A stretch of 5,334 nt of DNA from an uncultured Lysobacter sp. Its GTDB lineage: Bacteria; Pseudomonadota; Gammaproteobacteria; Xanthomonadales; Xanthomonadaceae. Below are positions 1-5,334 of this stretch, piece after piece (within the stretch, counting starts at the first letter, position 1; every line of letters starts with the position of its first letter). The DNA lies in contig CALTXS010000085.1 in assembly GCA_943913335.1 (NCBI GenBank), forward strand, positions 1 through 5,334, in the 5' to 3' direction. The notes under the pieces are model-generated. The model did no database searches. It saw nothing but the letters and a program-made list of their open reading frames with translations, and had not been told where the DNA came from. A program made the position numbers and the translations under genes.

Positions 1-263
1 TCCTGCAGTACCAGAAAATAAATCAGCAGGATCGCAAACAGCAGGTTCAGCAAAAGCGAAAACGTGCCAGCAATCCAGCGCAGCAGTCGCTCATCGCGCG
101 GCGGTGGCTCCCATTGTTCGAGCAGCAAGTGGCGAATGGCTTGCCATCGCGAGCGCTCACTGCGAGTTTCACTCAGCGATTTGGGCCTCCACGGTAAACG
201 CGGCGGCTGCGGAGTGGCACCGGGTGGCAACGGGATGGTCAAGCCATCGGAGGGGGTGGGCAT
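1..263 (-). CDS. Single-span membrane protein, N-terminal part only (runs off left edge)
   Basis: I do not recognise this protein. The visible 87 residues are a Pro-rich head (about 1-27), a charged, probably helical stretch (28-62, many Arg/Glu and several Trp) and one strongly hydrophobic segment (about 63-86, starting WIAGTFSLLL). Basic residues just before that segment suggest a cytoplasmic N-terminus and a periplasmic remainder, the TonB/TolA-like topology; that comparison is inference. The gene lies 50 bases downstream of nfuA on the same strand and is probably co-transcribed with it. The start is uncertain. The ATG at 263-261 has no Shine-Dalgarno sequence before it, and an in-frame GTG at 278-276 is an alternative that also lacks one. 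The overlapping rightward frames have no recognisable domains. I am fairly sure it is a real gene; its function is unknown. Confidence 0.65.
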   Translation of the reverse strand, partial: MPTPSDGLTIPLPPGATPQPPRLPWRPKSLSETRSERSRWQAIRHLLLEQWEPPPRDERLLRWIAGTFSLLLNLLFAILLIYFLVLQ

Positions 264-313
264 GGAGGGTGATGTCACTTCGGTGTTATACCGCAGACAA
301 ACAAACCATGACC

Positions 314-913
314 TTAGTTCCCTGTTGCTGTACGGGGCATGTAGGGCGCGTCGCCCTGTTCGTGATCGGTAACGTCCCGCACATCGGTGATGTCAGGCAC
401 CTGTTGGCGCAAGGTAGTCTCGATGCCCTGTTGGAGCGTGACATCGGCCATACCGCAACCTTGGCAGCCGCCACCGAATCGGAGCCAGACCACGCCCTCG
501 GCTGTAACCGAGTCCACATCTACATGGCCTCGGTGTTGCGCCAACTGCGGATTGATCTCGTGCTCCACCACGTAGCGCACGCGCTCGATCAGACTGGAGC
601 CCGCTGCCGGCGGTTGGCCTTTAATATGCGGCGCGCGGATTTGCAGCTGCATGCCCGCCCCCTGCTTAATGAAGTCAATCTCCGCCTCTTCGAGATAACG
701 GACACTGCTGCTGTCCAACCACAAGGTAAAGCCTTCGCAATCGATGGCCCATTCCTCGCCGTCGAGATCGGCGGGTTCGGCGAACTCGAGTCGGACGTCG
801 GCTTTAGGGGTGCCTGCGTGGACGGCGGACAGGCGCACGCCCATGCCTTCGACCCCCTCTTTTTGCAGTAATGAACGGAAGTGCGATTGAGCGGTTTCAG
901 AAATCTGGATCAT
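314..913 (-). CDS. nfuA: NfuA, Fe-S cluster carrier / biogenesis protein
   Basis: NfuA accepts a [4Fe-4S] cluster in the cytoplasm and hands it to apo-enzymes, especially under oxidative stress or iron limitation. The 199 residues fit the family (191 in E. coli). Residues 1 to about 95 are a degenerate A-type (IscA-like) domain that lacks the usual three cluster cysteines; its only Cys is C59. Residues about 105-190 are the NifU-type domain with the cluster motif GGGCQGC, giving C150 and C153, which match C149/C152 of E. coli. The start MIQISETAQ matches the family N-terminus, so the ATG at 913-911 is well supported. No Shine-Dalgarno sequence precedes it. A sigma70-like -10 (TAGAAT, 925-920) sits so close that the mRNA may be leaderless. 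It is divergent from phhB and followed by the membrane-protein gene. Confidence 0.97.
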   Translation of the reverse strand: MIQISETAQSHFRSLLQKEGVEGMGVRLSAVHAGTPKADVRLEFAEPADLDGEEWAIDCEGFTLWLDSSSVRYLEEAEIDFIKQGAGMQLQIRAPHIKGQPPAAGSSLIERVRYVVEHEINPQLAQHRGHVDVDSVTAEGVVWLRFGGGCQGCGMADVTLQQGIETTLRQQVPDITDVRDVTDHEQGDAPYMPRTATGN

Positions 914-946
914 GGGTTTATTCTAATGCCAGAAGGAGAACCCATG
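911..946. promoter_or_regulatory. Symmetric divergent start region of nfuA and phhB, candidate bidirectional promoter
   Basis: Both start codons lie in a perfect 8-base inverted repeat: CATGGGTT at 911-918 and AACCCATG at 939-946, with 20 bases between. The centre holds ATTCTAAT (920-927), which reads as a -10 on both strands: TCTAAT rightward (922-927, 5 of 6 to TATAAT) and TAGAAT leftward (925-920, 5 of 6). No good -35 is visible for either. A different rightward pair, TTCAGA (896-901) and TATTCT (919-924) with a 17-base spacer, matches 4 of 6 at each box. Predicted starts would give phhB a leader of about 10-13 nt and nfuA almost none. The match to consensus is seen; promoter activity is inferred. 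Confidence 0.45.
931..939 (+). promoter_or_regulatory. Ribosome-binding site of phhB (decides the start)
   Basis: AGAAGGAGA is a strong Shine-Dalgarno sequence; its AGGAG core (934-938) ends 5 bases before the ATG at 944. It favours this ATG over an in-frame GTG at 881, which would add 21 residues not found in the family and would overlap the start of nfuA. Confidence 0.85.
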
Positions 947-1285
947 ACCGACCTGATCCCCTTGTCCCAAGCGCACTGTTCACCTAAGCGTGGTGACCAG
1001 CACCGCCTGACCGAGGCCCAAGTGCGCGAACTGCTGCCGCAAGTCCCCGATTGGCAATTATCAGACGAAGGTCGGGCCATCACCCGTACTTACCGTTTTG
1101 CCGACTACTATCGGACCATGGCGTTCGTGAATGCGCTGGCCCAGGTAGCACACCGCGAGGATCATCACCCTGATCTTGGCGTGCACTATGACCGCTGCGT
1201 CGTGACTTTTAATACCCACGATGTCAAAGGCCTGAGCGAAAATGATTTCATCTGTGCCGCCAAGGCCGACGCCCTGATTGCTTAA
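944..1285 (+). CDS. phhB: Pterin-4a-carbinolamine dehydratase (PhhB/PCD family)
   Basis: The enzyme dehydrates 4a-hydroxy-tetrahydrobiopterin to the quinonoid dihydropterin, recycling the cofactor of aromatic amino acid hydroxylases such as PhhA. It is a small cytoplasmic protein of 113 residues, the usual family length. Family landmarks are the N-terminal helix with LPQVPDW (31-37), the active-site motif HREDHHPD (70-77) with H74 and H75, and the third catalytic histidine H92 in FNTHD, followed by GLSENDF (97-103). No phenylalanine hydroxylase gene is in the window, so the substrate source is not shown; some bacteria carry PCD without PhhA and its role there is unclear. It probably shares a transcript with the lipoprotein gene 37 bases downstream. 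Confidence 0.95.
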   Translation: MTDLIPLSQAHCSPKRGDQHRLTEAQVRELLPQVPDWQLSDEGRAITRTYRFADYYRTMAFVNALAQVAHREDHHPDLGVHYDRCVVTFNTHDVKGLSENDFICAAKADALIA

Positions 1286-1287
1286 CC

Positions 1288-1302
1288 GGCGTCCCCGACG
1301 CC
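1288..1302 (+). other. Hairpin just after the phhB stop
   Basis: GGCGTC-CCC-GACGCC forms a perfect 6-bp stem with a 3-nt loop, starting 2 bases after the phhB stop codon. No T-run follows, so it is not a standard intrinsic terminator. It may stabilise the phhB 3' end or set relative expression of the two genes. Confidence 0.5.
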
Positions 1303-1322
1303 CCTGCTGTGGAGTTCCGACC

Positions 1323-1733
1323 ATGTCCCACCGTCTGAAACGCATTCCCTTCGCCGTGCTGAGCGCCACTGCCGTTCTGGTTCTGAGTGCCTGTGGCCCG
1401 CAAACGCCGCAACAGCCGGTCGGCCGCAATTCGCAGCTTATGGCGGTCGATACCCCGCCGCCGGAATATCCCCTGCGTCAGGCCTGCGATGGCATTGGTG
1501 GCATCGTTGAGCTCGATGTGCAGGTCGGCGCGGATGGCAAGGTCAGCGGTTCGCAGGTCTACCGCTCCAGCGGTGTCCCCGAACTCGATGCAGCCGCTCA
1601 GGCGGCCGTCACCAAGTGGAAATTCGAGCCGGCCTACGTCAACGGCAAGGCGGTAGCCAAAAAGATCCGCTCGCCGATGTCGTTCAAGGCACCTGAAGAA
1701 CCCAATCCACTGTGCGAAAAGCCGGGCGCCTAA
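1323..1733 (+). CDS. Lipoprotein with TonB-type C-terminal domain
   Basis: The protein has 136 residues. Residues 1-23 are a lipoprotein signal peptide: basic start (HRLKR), hydrophobic core and lipobox LSAC, with C24 the predicted lipidated residue. The +2 residue is Gly, not Asp, so Lol sorting to the outer membrane is expected. Residues about 44-122 are a TonB C-terminal domain: PPPEYP, the GGIVELDVQVGADGKV strand pair, SSGVPELDAAA, VTKWKFEPA and the closing IRSPMSFK. C55 and C131 could form a disulfide. It lacks the membrane anchor and Pro-rich spacer of true TonB, so ExbBD-driven energy transfer is unlikely. The chosen ATG has GGAG (1311-1314) 8 bases upstream; a start at 1278 would spoil the signal peptide and overlap phhB. 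Domain identity is clear, but the role is unknown. Confidence 0.9.
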   Translation: MSHRLKRIPFAVLSATAVLVLSACGPQTPQQPVGRNSQLMAVDTPPPEYPLRQACDGIGGIVELDVQVGADGKVSGSQVYRSSGVPELDAAAQAAVTKWKFEPAYVNGKAVAKKIRSPMSFKAPEEPNPLCEKPGA

Positions 1734-1739
1734 GGCGCC
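1725..1739. other. GGCGCC hairpin spanning the lipoprotein stop codon
   Basis: Two copies of the palindrome GGCGCC flank the TAA stop and can pair as a 6-bp stem with a TAA loop. The feature sits between the convergent ends of the lipoprotein gene and rluC, which are 28 bases apart. No T-run follows on either strand, so termination here would have to be Rho-dependent or rest on the stem alone. Confidence 0.4.
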
Positions 1740-1761
1740 TTCGCAACGGGACAACCGCGAT

Positions 1762-2760
1762 TTAGGTGTTTCGCAAGGCCTGCAGCACGGAGTTCAGGTC
1801 GTCGGGCAGTTCTGCCTTCAGTAAATAAGTACGGCGGTCCGCGCCTTCGCCCAGCTCAAATTCCAGCTCAGCGGCGTGCAGGAACAGGCGTTTGAGGCCG
1901 GCCTGGGTGCGCAACTGGCGGTTGACCGTCTCCTGACCGTACTTGTCATCGCCCGCCACCGGGAAGCCCAGATGCTGAGCATGTACGCGGATCTGGTGGG
2001 TCCGGCCGGTCTCGATGCGGACCTCGCACAGCGACAGTCCGGACAGTCGCTCGCGGACTCGGAAATGGCTGATCGCCTCCTTGCCTTGTGGATGCACCGT
2101 GACATGCCGTTCGCCGCCCTGGCGCAGCCCGACATGCAGGGGCGCCTGCACGGTCAGTTCTCCCTTCGGTAATTTACCCGGGAGTAATGCCAGATAGGTC
2201 TTGCGGATGCCCGCGCCATGGTCCTCGCGCAGGAGCGCCTGCAGCTGCCGTAGCGCCGAGCGTTTTTTGGCCACGACCAAAAGGCCCGAGGTGTCGCGAT
2301 CGAGGCGGTGCACCAGCTCCAGCGACTGTCCGGGGCGCAGGGCCCGCAAGGATTCAATGGCGCCGTGGCGGATGCCGCTGCCACCGTGACTGGCCAGACC
2401 GCTCGGCTTGTTCAGGACCAGCAGACGGTCGTCTTCAAAGACGATGGCCTGCTCGAGCACTTGCAGGAAAGCGGTCGGCGGTGGCGTGACGGCCGCGCCC
2501 GGTTCGGGCAGACGCATCGGCGGGACGCGGACAACATCGCCTTCCTCCAGTTTACGCTCCGCCTTGGCTCGGCCGCCGTTGACGCGGACCTGGCCGGATC
2601 GCACCACCTTATAGACGAGGGATTTGGGGGCGCCTTTGAGCTGACCCAGCAGAAAATTGTCCAGCCGCTGGCCGGCCCGATCCGCACTGATGGTCAGCAG
2701 GCGGGCTGCAAGGCCCGTATTGGCGGCGCCGGCGGGACGGTCTGGTGATGATTTCGTCAT
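1762..2760 (-). CDS. rluC: RluC, 23S rRNA pseudouridine synthase (RluA family)
   Basis: RluC converts three uridines of 23S rRNA (955, 2504 and 2580 in E. coli) to pseudouridine near the peptidyl transferase centre. The 332 residues compare with 319 in E. coli. An S4 RNA-binding domain covers about 30-80 (AGQRLDNFLLGQLKGAPKS start, LEEGDVVRVPP end). The catalytic domain follows, with VLNKPSG (115-121), HGGSG (125-129) and the signature HRLDRDTSG (151-159), whose D154 is the catalytic Asp. ETGRTHQIRVH (250-260) and RLFLHAAELEF (291-301) are further family motifs. The residues before about 23 are a non-conserved extension. A TAG lies in frame 16 bases upstream of the ATG, which limits the start, and no Shine-Dalgarno sequence is visible. 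Divergence from rne matches E. coli and supports RluC over its RluA or RluD paralogues. Confidence 0.95.
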   Translation of the reverse strand: MTKSSPDRPAGAANTGLAARLLTISADRAGQRLDNFLLGQLKGAPKSLVYKVVRSGQVRVNGGRAKAERKLEEGDVVRVPPMRLPEPGAAVTPPPTAFLQVLEQAIVFEDDRLLVLNKPSGLASHGGSGIRHGAIESLRALRPGQSLELVHRLDRDTSGLLVVAKKRSALRQLQALLREDHGAGIRKTYLALLPGKLPKGELTVQAPLHVGLRQGGERHVTVHPQGKEAISHFRVRERLSGLSLCEVRIETGRTHQIRVHAQHLGFPVAGDDKYGQETVNRQLRTQAGLKRLFLHAAELEFELGEGADRRTYLLKAELPDDLNSVLQALRNT

Positions 2761-2782
2761 GTACGGCTTATTCTGCTACAAT
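2754..2782 (+). promoter_or_regulatory. Candidate sigma70 promoter of rne
   Basis: The -35 is TCGTCA (2754-2759, 4 of 6) and the -10 is TACAAT (2777-2782, 5 of 6), with a 17-base spacer. The predicted start near 2789-2790 gives a leader of about 497 nt, in line with the long rne leader known in E. coli (361 nt). The -35 overlaps the rluC start codon on the other strand. I saw no comparably good promoter for rluC. Confidence 0.55.
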
Positions 2783-2993
2783 CAAAGGACAGGCTAACAC
2801 CCTGATTTCAAACGGTTGTCATGACGTCCGGCTCGGCCGGTGATCGTCCTGAGGGCGCAAACGCCCACCGGAGTATGGCTGCGGCCCGCCAAATGCACAT
2901 CCCGCCCGTTCGGTGGGGTTGTCATCTTAGCAGGGCCGGCGCCAGGGTGCTGGACTGTTCGGGCGTTAAGCTCGGTGAACTTACATCCGGCAA

Positions 2994-3021
2994 CGTCGTC
3001 GGGCCTTTAAGGTCGGCGGCG
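2994..3021 (+). other. rne leader hairpin, 11-bp stem with one bulge
   Basis: CGTCGTC (2994-3000) pairs with GGCGGCG (3015-3021). After a single bulged G (3001), GGCC (3002-3005) pairs with GGTC (3011-3014) around the loop TTTAA. Three pairs are G·U, so the stem forms well only in the rightward transcript. Confidence 0.5.
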
Positions 3022-3033
3022 GAGCCAAAAGCC

Positions 3034-3077
3034 CTGGGTTGGCCTTCCTGCATGTTATGCAAGGGCAGCCGGCCCAG
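3034..3077 (+). other. Long composite stem-loop in the rne leader
   Basis: The base is a 10-bp stem, CTGGGTTGGC (3034-3043) with GCCGGCCCAG (3068-3077), including two G·U pairs. Above it CTT/AGG pairs (3044-3046/3062-3064), with GCA unpaired on the right (3065-3067) and a CC bulge on the left (3047-3048). The tip is TGCAT-GTT-ATGCA (3049-3061). This is the strongest single structure in the leader and the best candidate for an RNase E-sensing element. Confidence 0.55.
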
Positions 3078-3094
3078 CCTAGAAACAAGTGACA

Positions 3095-3129
3095 AGCGCT
3101 CCCGCGGCCTGCCGTGGTGTTGTAGCGCT
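3095..3129 (+). other. Two-tier hairpin in the rne leader
   Basis: AGCGCT at 3095-3100 pairs with AGCGCT at 3124-3129. Inside, CCGCGG (3102-3107) pairs with CCGTGG (3112-3117, one G·U) around CCTG, leaving an asymmetric internal loop of 1 and 6 nt. The A-rich linkers on both sides are possible RNase E contact sites; that is inference. Confidence 0.5.
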
Positions 3130-3142
3130 GGACAAATCCTAA

Positions 3143-3160
3143 GGTGGCTCGTCGGCCGCC
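3143..3160 (+). other. 6-bp hairpin in the rne leader
   Basis: GGTGGC (3143-3148) pairs with GCCGCC (3155-3160), one G·U, around a 6-nt loop TCGTCG. Confidence 0.4.
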
Positions 3161-3253
3161 TGCGTTGGACAGACCCGCCCAAGATGCGGGCGTTCAGATG
3201 CAGGTTACGGCGGCCCCTAGTTTGGGATCCAGAGGCACAAACGCCACTTCGGG

Positions 3254-3276
3254 TCCGCGCCGGTTTAGCGCGGAGA
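3254..3276 (+). promoter_or_regulatory. Hairpin covering the rne ribosome-binding site
   Basis: TCCGCGC (3254-3260) and GCGCGGA (3268-3274) make a perfect 7-bp stem with the loop CGGTTTA. Its 3' arm contains the first three bases of the only Shine-Dalgarno candidate, GGAGA (3272-3276), which lies 11 bases (measured from GGAG) before the rne ATG. Pairing would partly hide the site and lower translation. An alternative partner for 3251-3256 exists at 3225-3230. Confidence 0.55.
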
Positions 3277-3286
3277 AATACCCAAC

Positions 3287-5334
3287 ATGAAGCGTATGCT
3301 CATCAATGCAACGCAGGCAGAAGAACTGCGCGTTGCCATCGTCGACGGTCAGAATCTGTATGACATCGACATTGAACAGCCCGATGCGGACCTCAAAAAG
3401 TCCAACATCTACAAGGGCAAAATCACCCGTCTTGAACCCTCGCTCGAGGCCGCCTTTGTAGATTACGGCGCGGCCCGCCATGGCTTCCTGCCGCTAAAGG
3501 AAATCTCGCGCGATTATTTCCAGGCCGGGGTCGATCCGAACAAAGCCACGATTAAGGACTTGCTGCGCGAAGGCCAGGAAGTCGTCGTTCAGGTCGATAA
3601 GGAAGAACGCGGCAACAAGGGCGCTGCCCTGACCACCTTTATCTCGCTGGCTGGCCGTTACATGGTCCTGATGCCGAACTCCCCCACCGCGGGTGGCGTT
3701 TCGCGCCGGATCGAAGGCGATGACCGCGCCGAGCTCAAGCGCGCCATGGATGCCCTGATCATCCCCGAAGACATGGGCGTCATCATCCGCACCGCCGGCG
3801 TCGGCCGCGATGCCGAAGAGCTGCAATGGGACTTGGATTACCTGCTGAGCGTCTGGCGTGCCATCGCTGAGGCGGCTCTGAGCAAGCCCGCACCGTTCCT
3901 GATCTATCAGGAATCGCGCCTGATCATTCGCGCCCTGCGCGACTACATGCGCCCGGACATTGGCGAAATTCTGGTAGACACGCCCGAAATGTACGCCGAG
4001 GCCCTGGAGTTCGTCGAGCAGGTCATGCCGCACAATCTGCGCAAGCTCAAGCACTACACCGACGATACCCCGCTGTTCAACCGTTTCCAGATCGAGTCGC
4101 AAATCGAGAACGCTTACGAGCGCGAAGTGCGCCTGCCGTCGGGTGGTGCTCTGGTCATTGATCAGACCGAAGCGTTGACTGCCGTCGACGTGAACTCGGC
4201 CCGTTCGACTCGCGGTGGCGACATCGAAGAAACCGCGTATCACACCAACATTGAAGCCGCTGAAGAAGTGGCGCGCCAAATGCGTCTGCGCGACTTGGCC
4301 GGTCTGGTCGTGATCGACTTTATTGACATGGCCTCGAGCAAGCATCAGCGCGAAGTCGAAGCCACTCTAAACAAGGCCCTCAAGTCCGACCGCGCCCGAG
4401 TCCAAGTCGGTCGCATCTCGCGCTTCGGCCTGCTCGAAATGAGCCGTCAGCGCCTGCGTCCTTCGCTGGGTGAAAAATCGCAGGATTCCTGCCCGCACTG
4501 TAAGGGTATGGGCCGTCTGCGCTCAATCGAATCGCATTCACTGAGCATTCTGCGCCTGGTCGAAGAGCACGCCATGAAGGACAACACGGGGCAAGTGCTG
4601 GTTCAGGCGCCTGTTGATGTGGCCAACTACCTGCTCAACGAAAAGCGCCGCGCCGTTGGTGACATCGAACGTCGCCACGATTCGCCGATCGTCATCGTTG
4701 CTGATGAAAAGCTGGTCTCGCCCTATTACGAAGTGACTCGCATCCGTGAAAACGAACTCGGCGATGAAACCGCCAAGCCCTCGTACCATCGCGGTACGCA
4801 GCGCAAGCTGCCGACCCATGCGCTGACCAAGGATCATCTGAACATTCCGCCGGCACCGGCCGTGACCTCGGTCAAACACAGCTCTCCGGCTCCGCTGCGT
4901 GAGCGTCCGGTCGTCGCGCCTTCGCGTCCGCCGGTCGCCGAGCTGCCGCCACCGGCACCGTCGGCTGGCGTAATGGAACGCATCATGCGCTTCTTCCGCG
5001 CACCGGCACCGACGGCTCCTGCCGCCGGCGCTTCGGCAAACGCAAACGCTAATCGCCAAGGCGCTGAACGTGGTGAGCGTTCGTCGGATCGTGGTGATCG
5101 TCAACGCAATGGCCGTCGCAATGAGTCCGGTAACGGCCGCAATGCGCAAGGCAACGGCAACAAGGGCGAACGCGCCCCGCGCAATCCGAATCAGGCGCAG
5201 CAGCCGCAACAGCAACGTGCCGCCACACCGGCTCCGGCCAAGGCCGAAGCCACTAACAAGCCGGACTCGCAAAAGAACGGCAACAACGGCAACCGTCGTG
5301 ACCGCAACGCCAACAAGCCGACGGTCGACGTGGA
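3287..5334 (+). CDS. rne: Ribonuclease E, N-terminal 682 residues (runs off right edge)
   Basis: RNase E is the essential endonuclease that starts mRNA decay and processes rRNA and tRNA precursors; its C-terminal half scaffolds the degradosome. The start [10 protein letters not shown] is that of E. coli. The S1 domain covers about 36-118 with F57 and F67. The 5'-sensor follows, with R168 and T169 (R169/T170 in E. coli). The DNase I-like catalytic part has D301, N303 and D344 (D303, N305 and D346). The zinc-link is CPHC, C402 and C405, and the small domain ends near 520. A Pro-rich linker leads to an amphipathic stretch, [10 protein letters not shown] (562-571), matching the membrane-targeting helix of E. 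coli. From about 582 the tail is disordered and rich in Asn, Arg, Gln and Gly. No internal stop or frameshift is present. The long catalytic core plus tail favours RNase E over RNase G. Confidence 0.98.
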   Translation, partial: MKRMLINATQAEELRVAIVDGQNLYDIDIEQPDADLKKSNIYKGKITRLEPSLEAAFVDYGAARHGFLPLKEISRDYFQAGVDPNKATIKDLLREGQEVVVQVDKEERGNKGAALTTFISLAGRYMVLMPNSPTAGGVSRRIEGDDRAELKRAMDALIIPEDMGVIIRTAGVGRDAEELQWDLDYLLSVWRAIAEAALSKPAPFLIYQESRLIIRALRDYMRPDIGEILVDTPEMYAEALEFVEQVMPHNLRKLKHYTDDTPLFNRFQIESQIENAYEREVRLPSGGALVIDQTEALTAVDVNSARSTRGGDIEETAYHTNIEAAEEVARQMRLRDLAGLVVIDFIDMASSKHQREVEATLNKALKSDRARVQVGRISRFGLLEMSRQRLRPSLGEKSQDSCPHCKGMGRLRSIESHSLSILRLVEEHAMKDNTGQVLVQAPVDVANYLLNEKRRAVGDIERRHDSPIVIVADEKLVSPYYEVTRIRENELGDETAKPSYHRGTQRKLPTHALTKDHLNIPPAPAVTSVKHSSPAPLRERPVVAPSRPPVAELPPPAPSAGVMERIMRFFRAPAPTAPAAGASANANANRQGAERGERSSDRGDRQRNGRRNESGNGRNAQGNGNKGERAPRNPNQAQQPQQQRAATPAPAKAEATNKPDSQKNGNNGNRRDRNANKPTVDV

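Larger units (their letters stand above)
2790..3286 (+). ncRNA. Structured 5' leader of rne (probable RNase E autoregulatory UTR)
   Basis: This 526-base gap between rluC and rne holds no convincing gene. Read rightward it contains a run of local hairpins. Small stems are CCGGC-TCG-GCCGG (2828-2840), GGGCG-CAAA-CGCCC (2853-2866), a 6-bp stem 2901-2906/2912-2917 and CCCGC/GCGGG (3174-3178/3186-3190). Larger ones are listed separately. Short A-rich linkers separate them, for example near 3025-3030, 3081-3095 and 3131-3137. About nine G·U pairs are valid only in the rightward RNA, which fits the rne mRNA. In E. coli the rne leader lets RNase E cleave its own mRNA and so set its level. The same role here is inference from position and structure; I cannot confirm homology to a named Rfam family. 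Confidence 0.6.

Noticed and set aside
286..519. Leftward 77-codon frame inside nfuA
   Set aside because: It overlaps nfuA on the same strand in another frame, has no recognisable domain and no ribosome-binding site.
104..871. Long rightward open frame of 255 codons opposite nfuA
   Set aside because: It is longer than nfuA but has no family motifs. The opposite strand encodes a full-length, motif-complete NfuA, so this is a GC-driven shadow.
881..943. Upstream GTG start extending phhB by 21 residues
   Set aside because: The extra residues are not family-like and overlap nfuA, and a strong Shine-Dalgarno sequence sits right before the ATG at 944.
1286..1322. Intrinsic terminator between phhB and the lipoprotein gene
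   Set aside because: The hairpin at 1288-1302 has no following T-run, and the next gene has its own ribosome-binding site close by, so read-through is more likely.
1248..1754. Leftward 168-codon frame opposite the lipoprotein
   Set aside because: The rightward strand encodes a complete signal peptide and TonB domain; the antisense frame has no motifs.
2922..3182. Leftward 86-codon frame in the rluC-rne gap
   Set aside because: No ribosome-binding site or recognisable motif; a chance open frame in GC-rich DNA.
2761..3286. RNase P RNA or another known large ncRNA gene in the gap
   Set aside because: I saw none of the conserved core sequences of RNase P RNA. The hairpins fit an mRNA leader placed directly before rne.
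2821..3363. Rightward 180-codon frame across the rne leader
   Set aside because: It runs into rne in a different frame, has no domain, and its region is explained better as structured leader.
3494..4345. Leftward 283-codon frame inside rne
   Set aside because: It lies opposite the RNase E catalytic core; codon bias of rne keeps this antisense frame free of stops.
4538..5272. Leftward 244-codon frame with hydrophobic stretches, resembling a membrane protein
   Set aside because: It lies opposite the small domain and tail of RNase E. The apparent hydrophobicity comes from reading the rne codons backwards.

Overview
The window comes from a GC-rich gammaproteobacterial chromosome. Three things point there: an NfuA with the fused A-type plus NifU layout, a divergent rluC/rne pair as in Escherichia coli and its relatives, and an RNase E whose catalytic half aligns with the E. 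coli enzyme almost without gaps. I cannot name the genus. There is no sign of phage, plasmid, insertion sequence, CRISPR or tRNA. It reads as conserved core chromosome.

Layout from left to right. A leftward unit holds nfuA (iron-sulfur cluster carrier, 314-913), then the start of a single-span membrane protein that runs off the left edge (1-263). Thirty bases to the right of nfuA, and divergent from it, phhB (pterin-4a-carbinolamine dehydratase, 944-1285) begins. It is followed 37 bases later by a small lipoprotein with a TonB-type C-terminal domain (1323-1733). Convergent with that gene is rluC (23S rRNA pseudouridine synthase, leftward, 1762-2760). A 526-base gap separates rluC from rne (RNase E, rightward, 3287 to beyond the right edge). 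The gap is best read as a promoter next to the rluC start codon followed by a leader of about 500 nt. The leader is packed with hairpins and ends in one that covers part of the rne ribosome-binding site. The visible 682 codons of rne cover the whole catalytic half, the zinc-link, a probable membrane-binding helix and the start of a disordered Asn/Arg/Gln-rich tail.

Functionally this is RNA metabolism (rluC, rne) beside Fe-S and pterin housekeeping (nfuA, phhB) and two envelope proteins of unknown role. The parts most worth a second look are the structured rne leader, which probably serves RNase E autoregulation, the symmetric nfuA/phhB start region, and the lipid-anchored TonB-domain protein. 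I found no wholly new multi-gene system.
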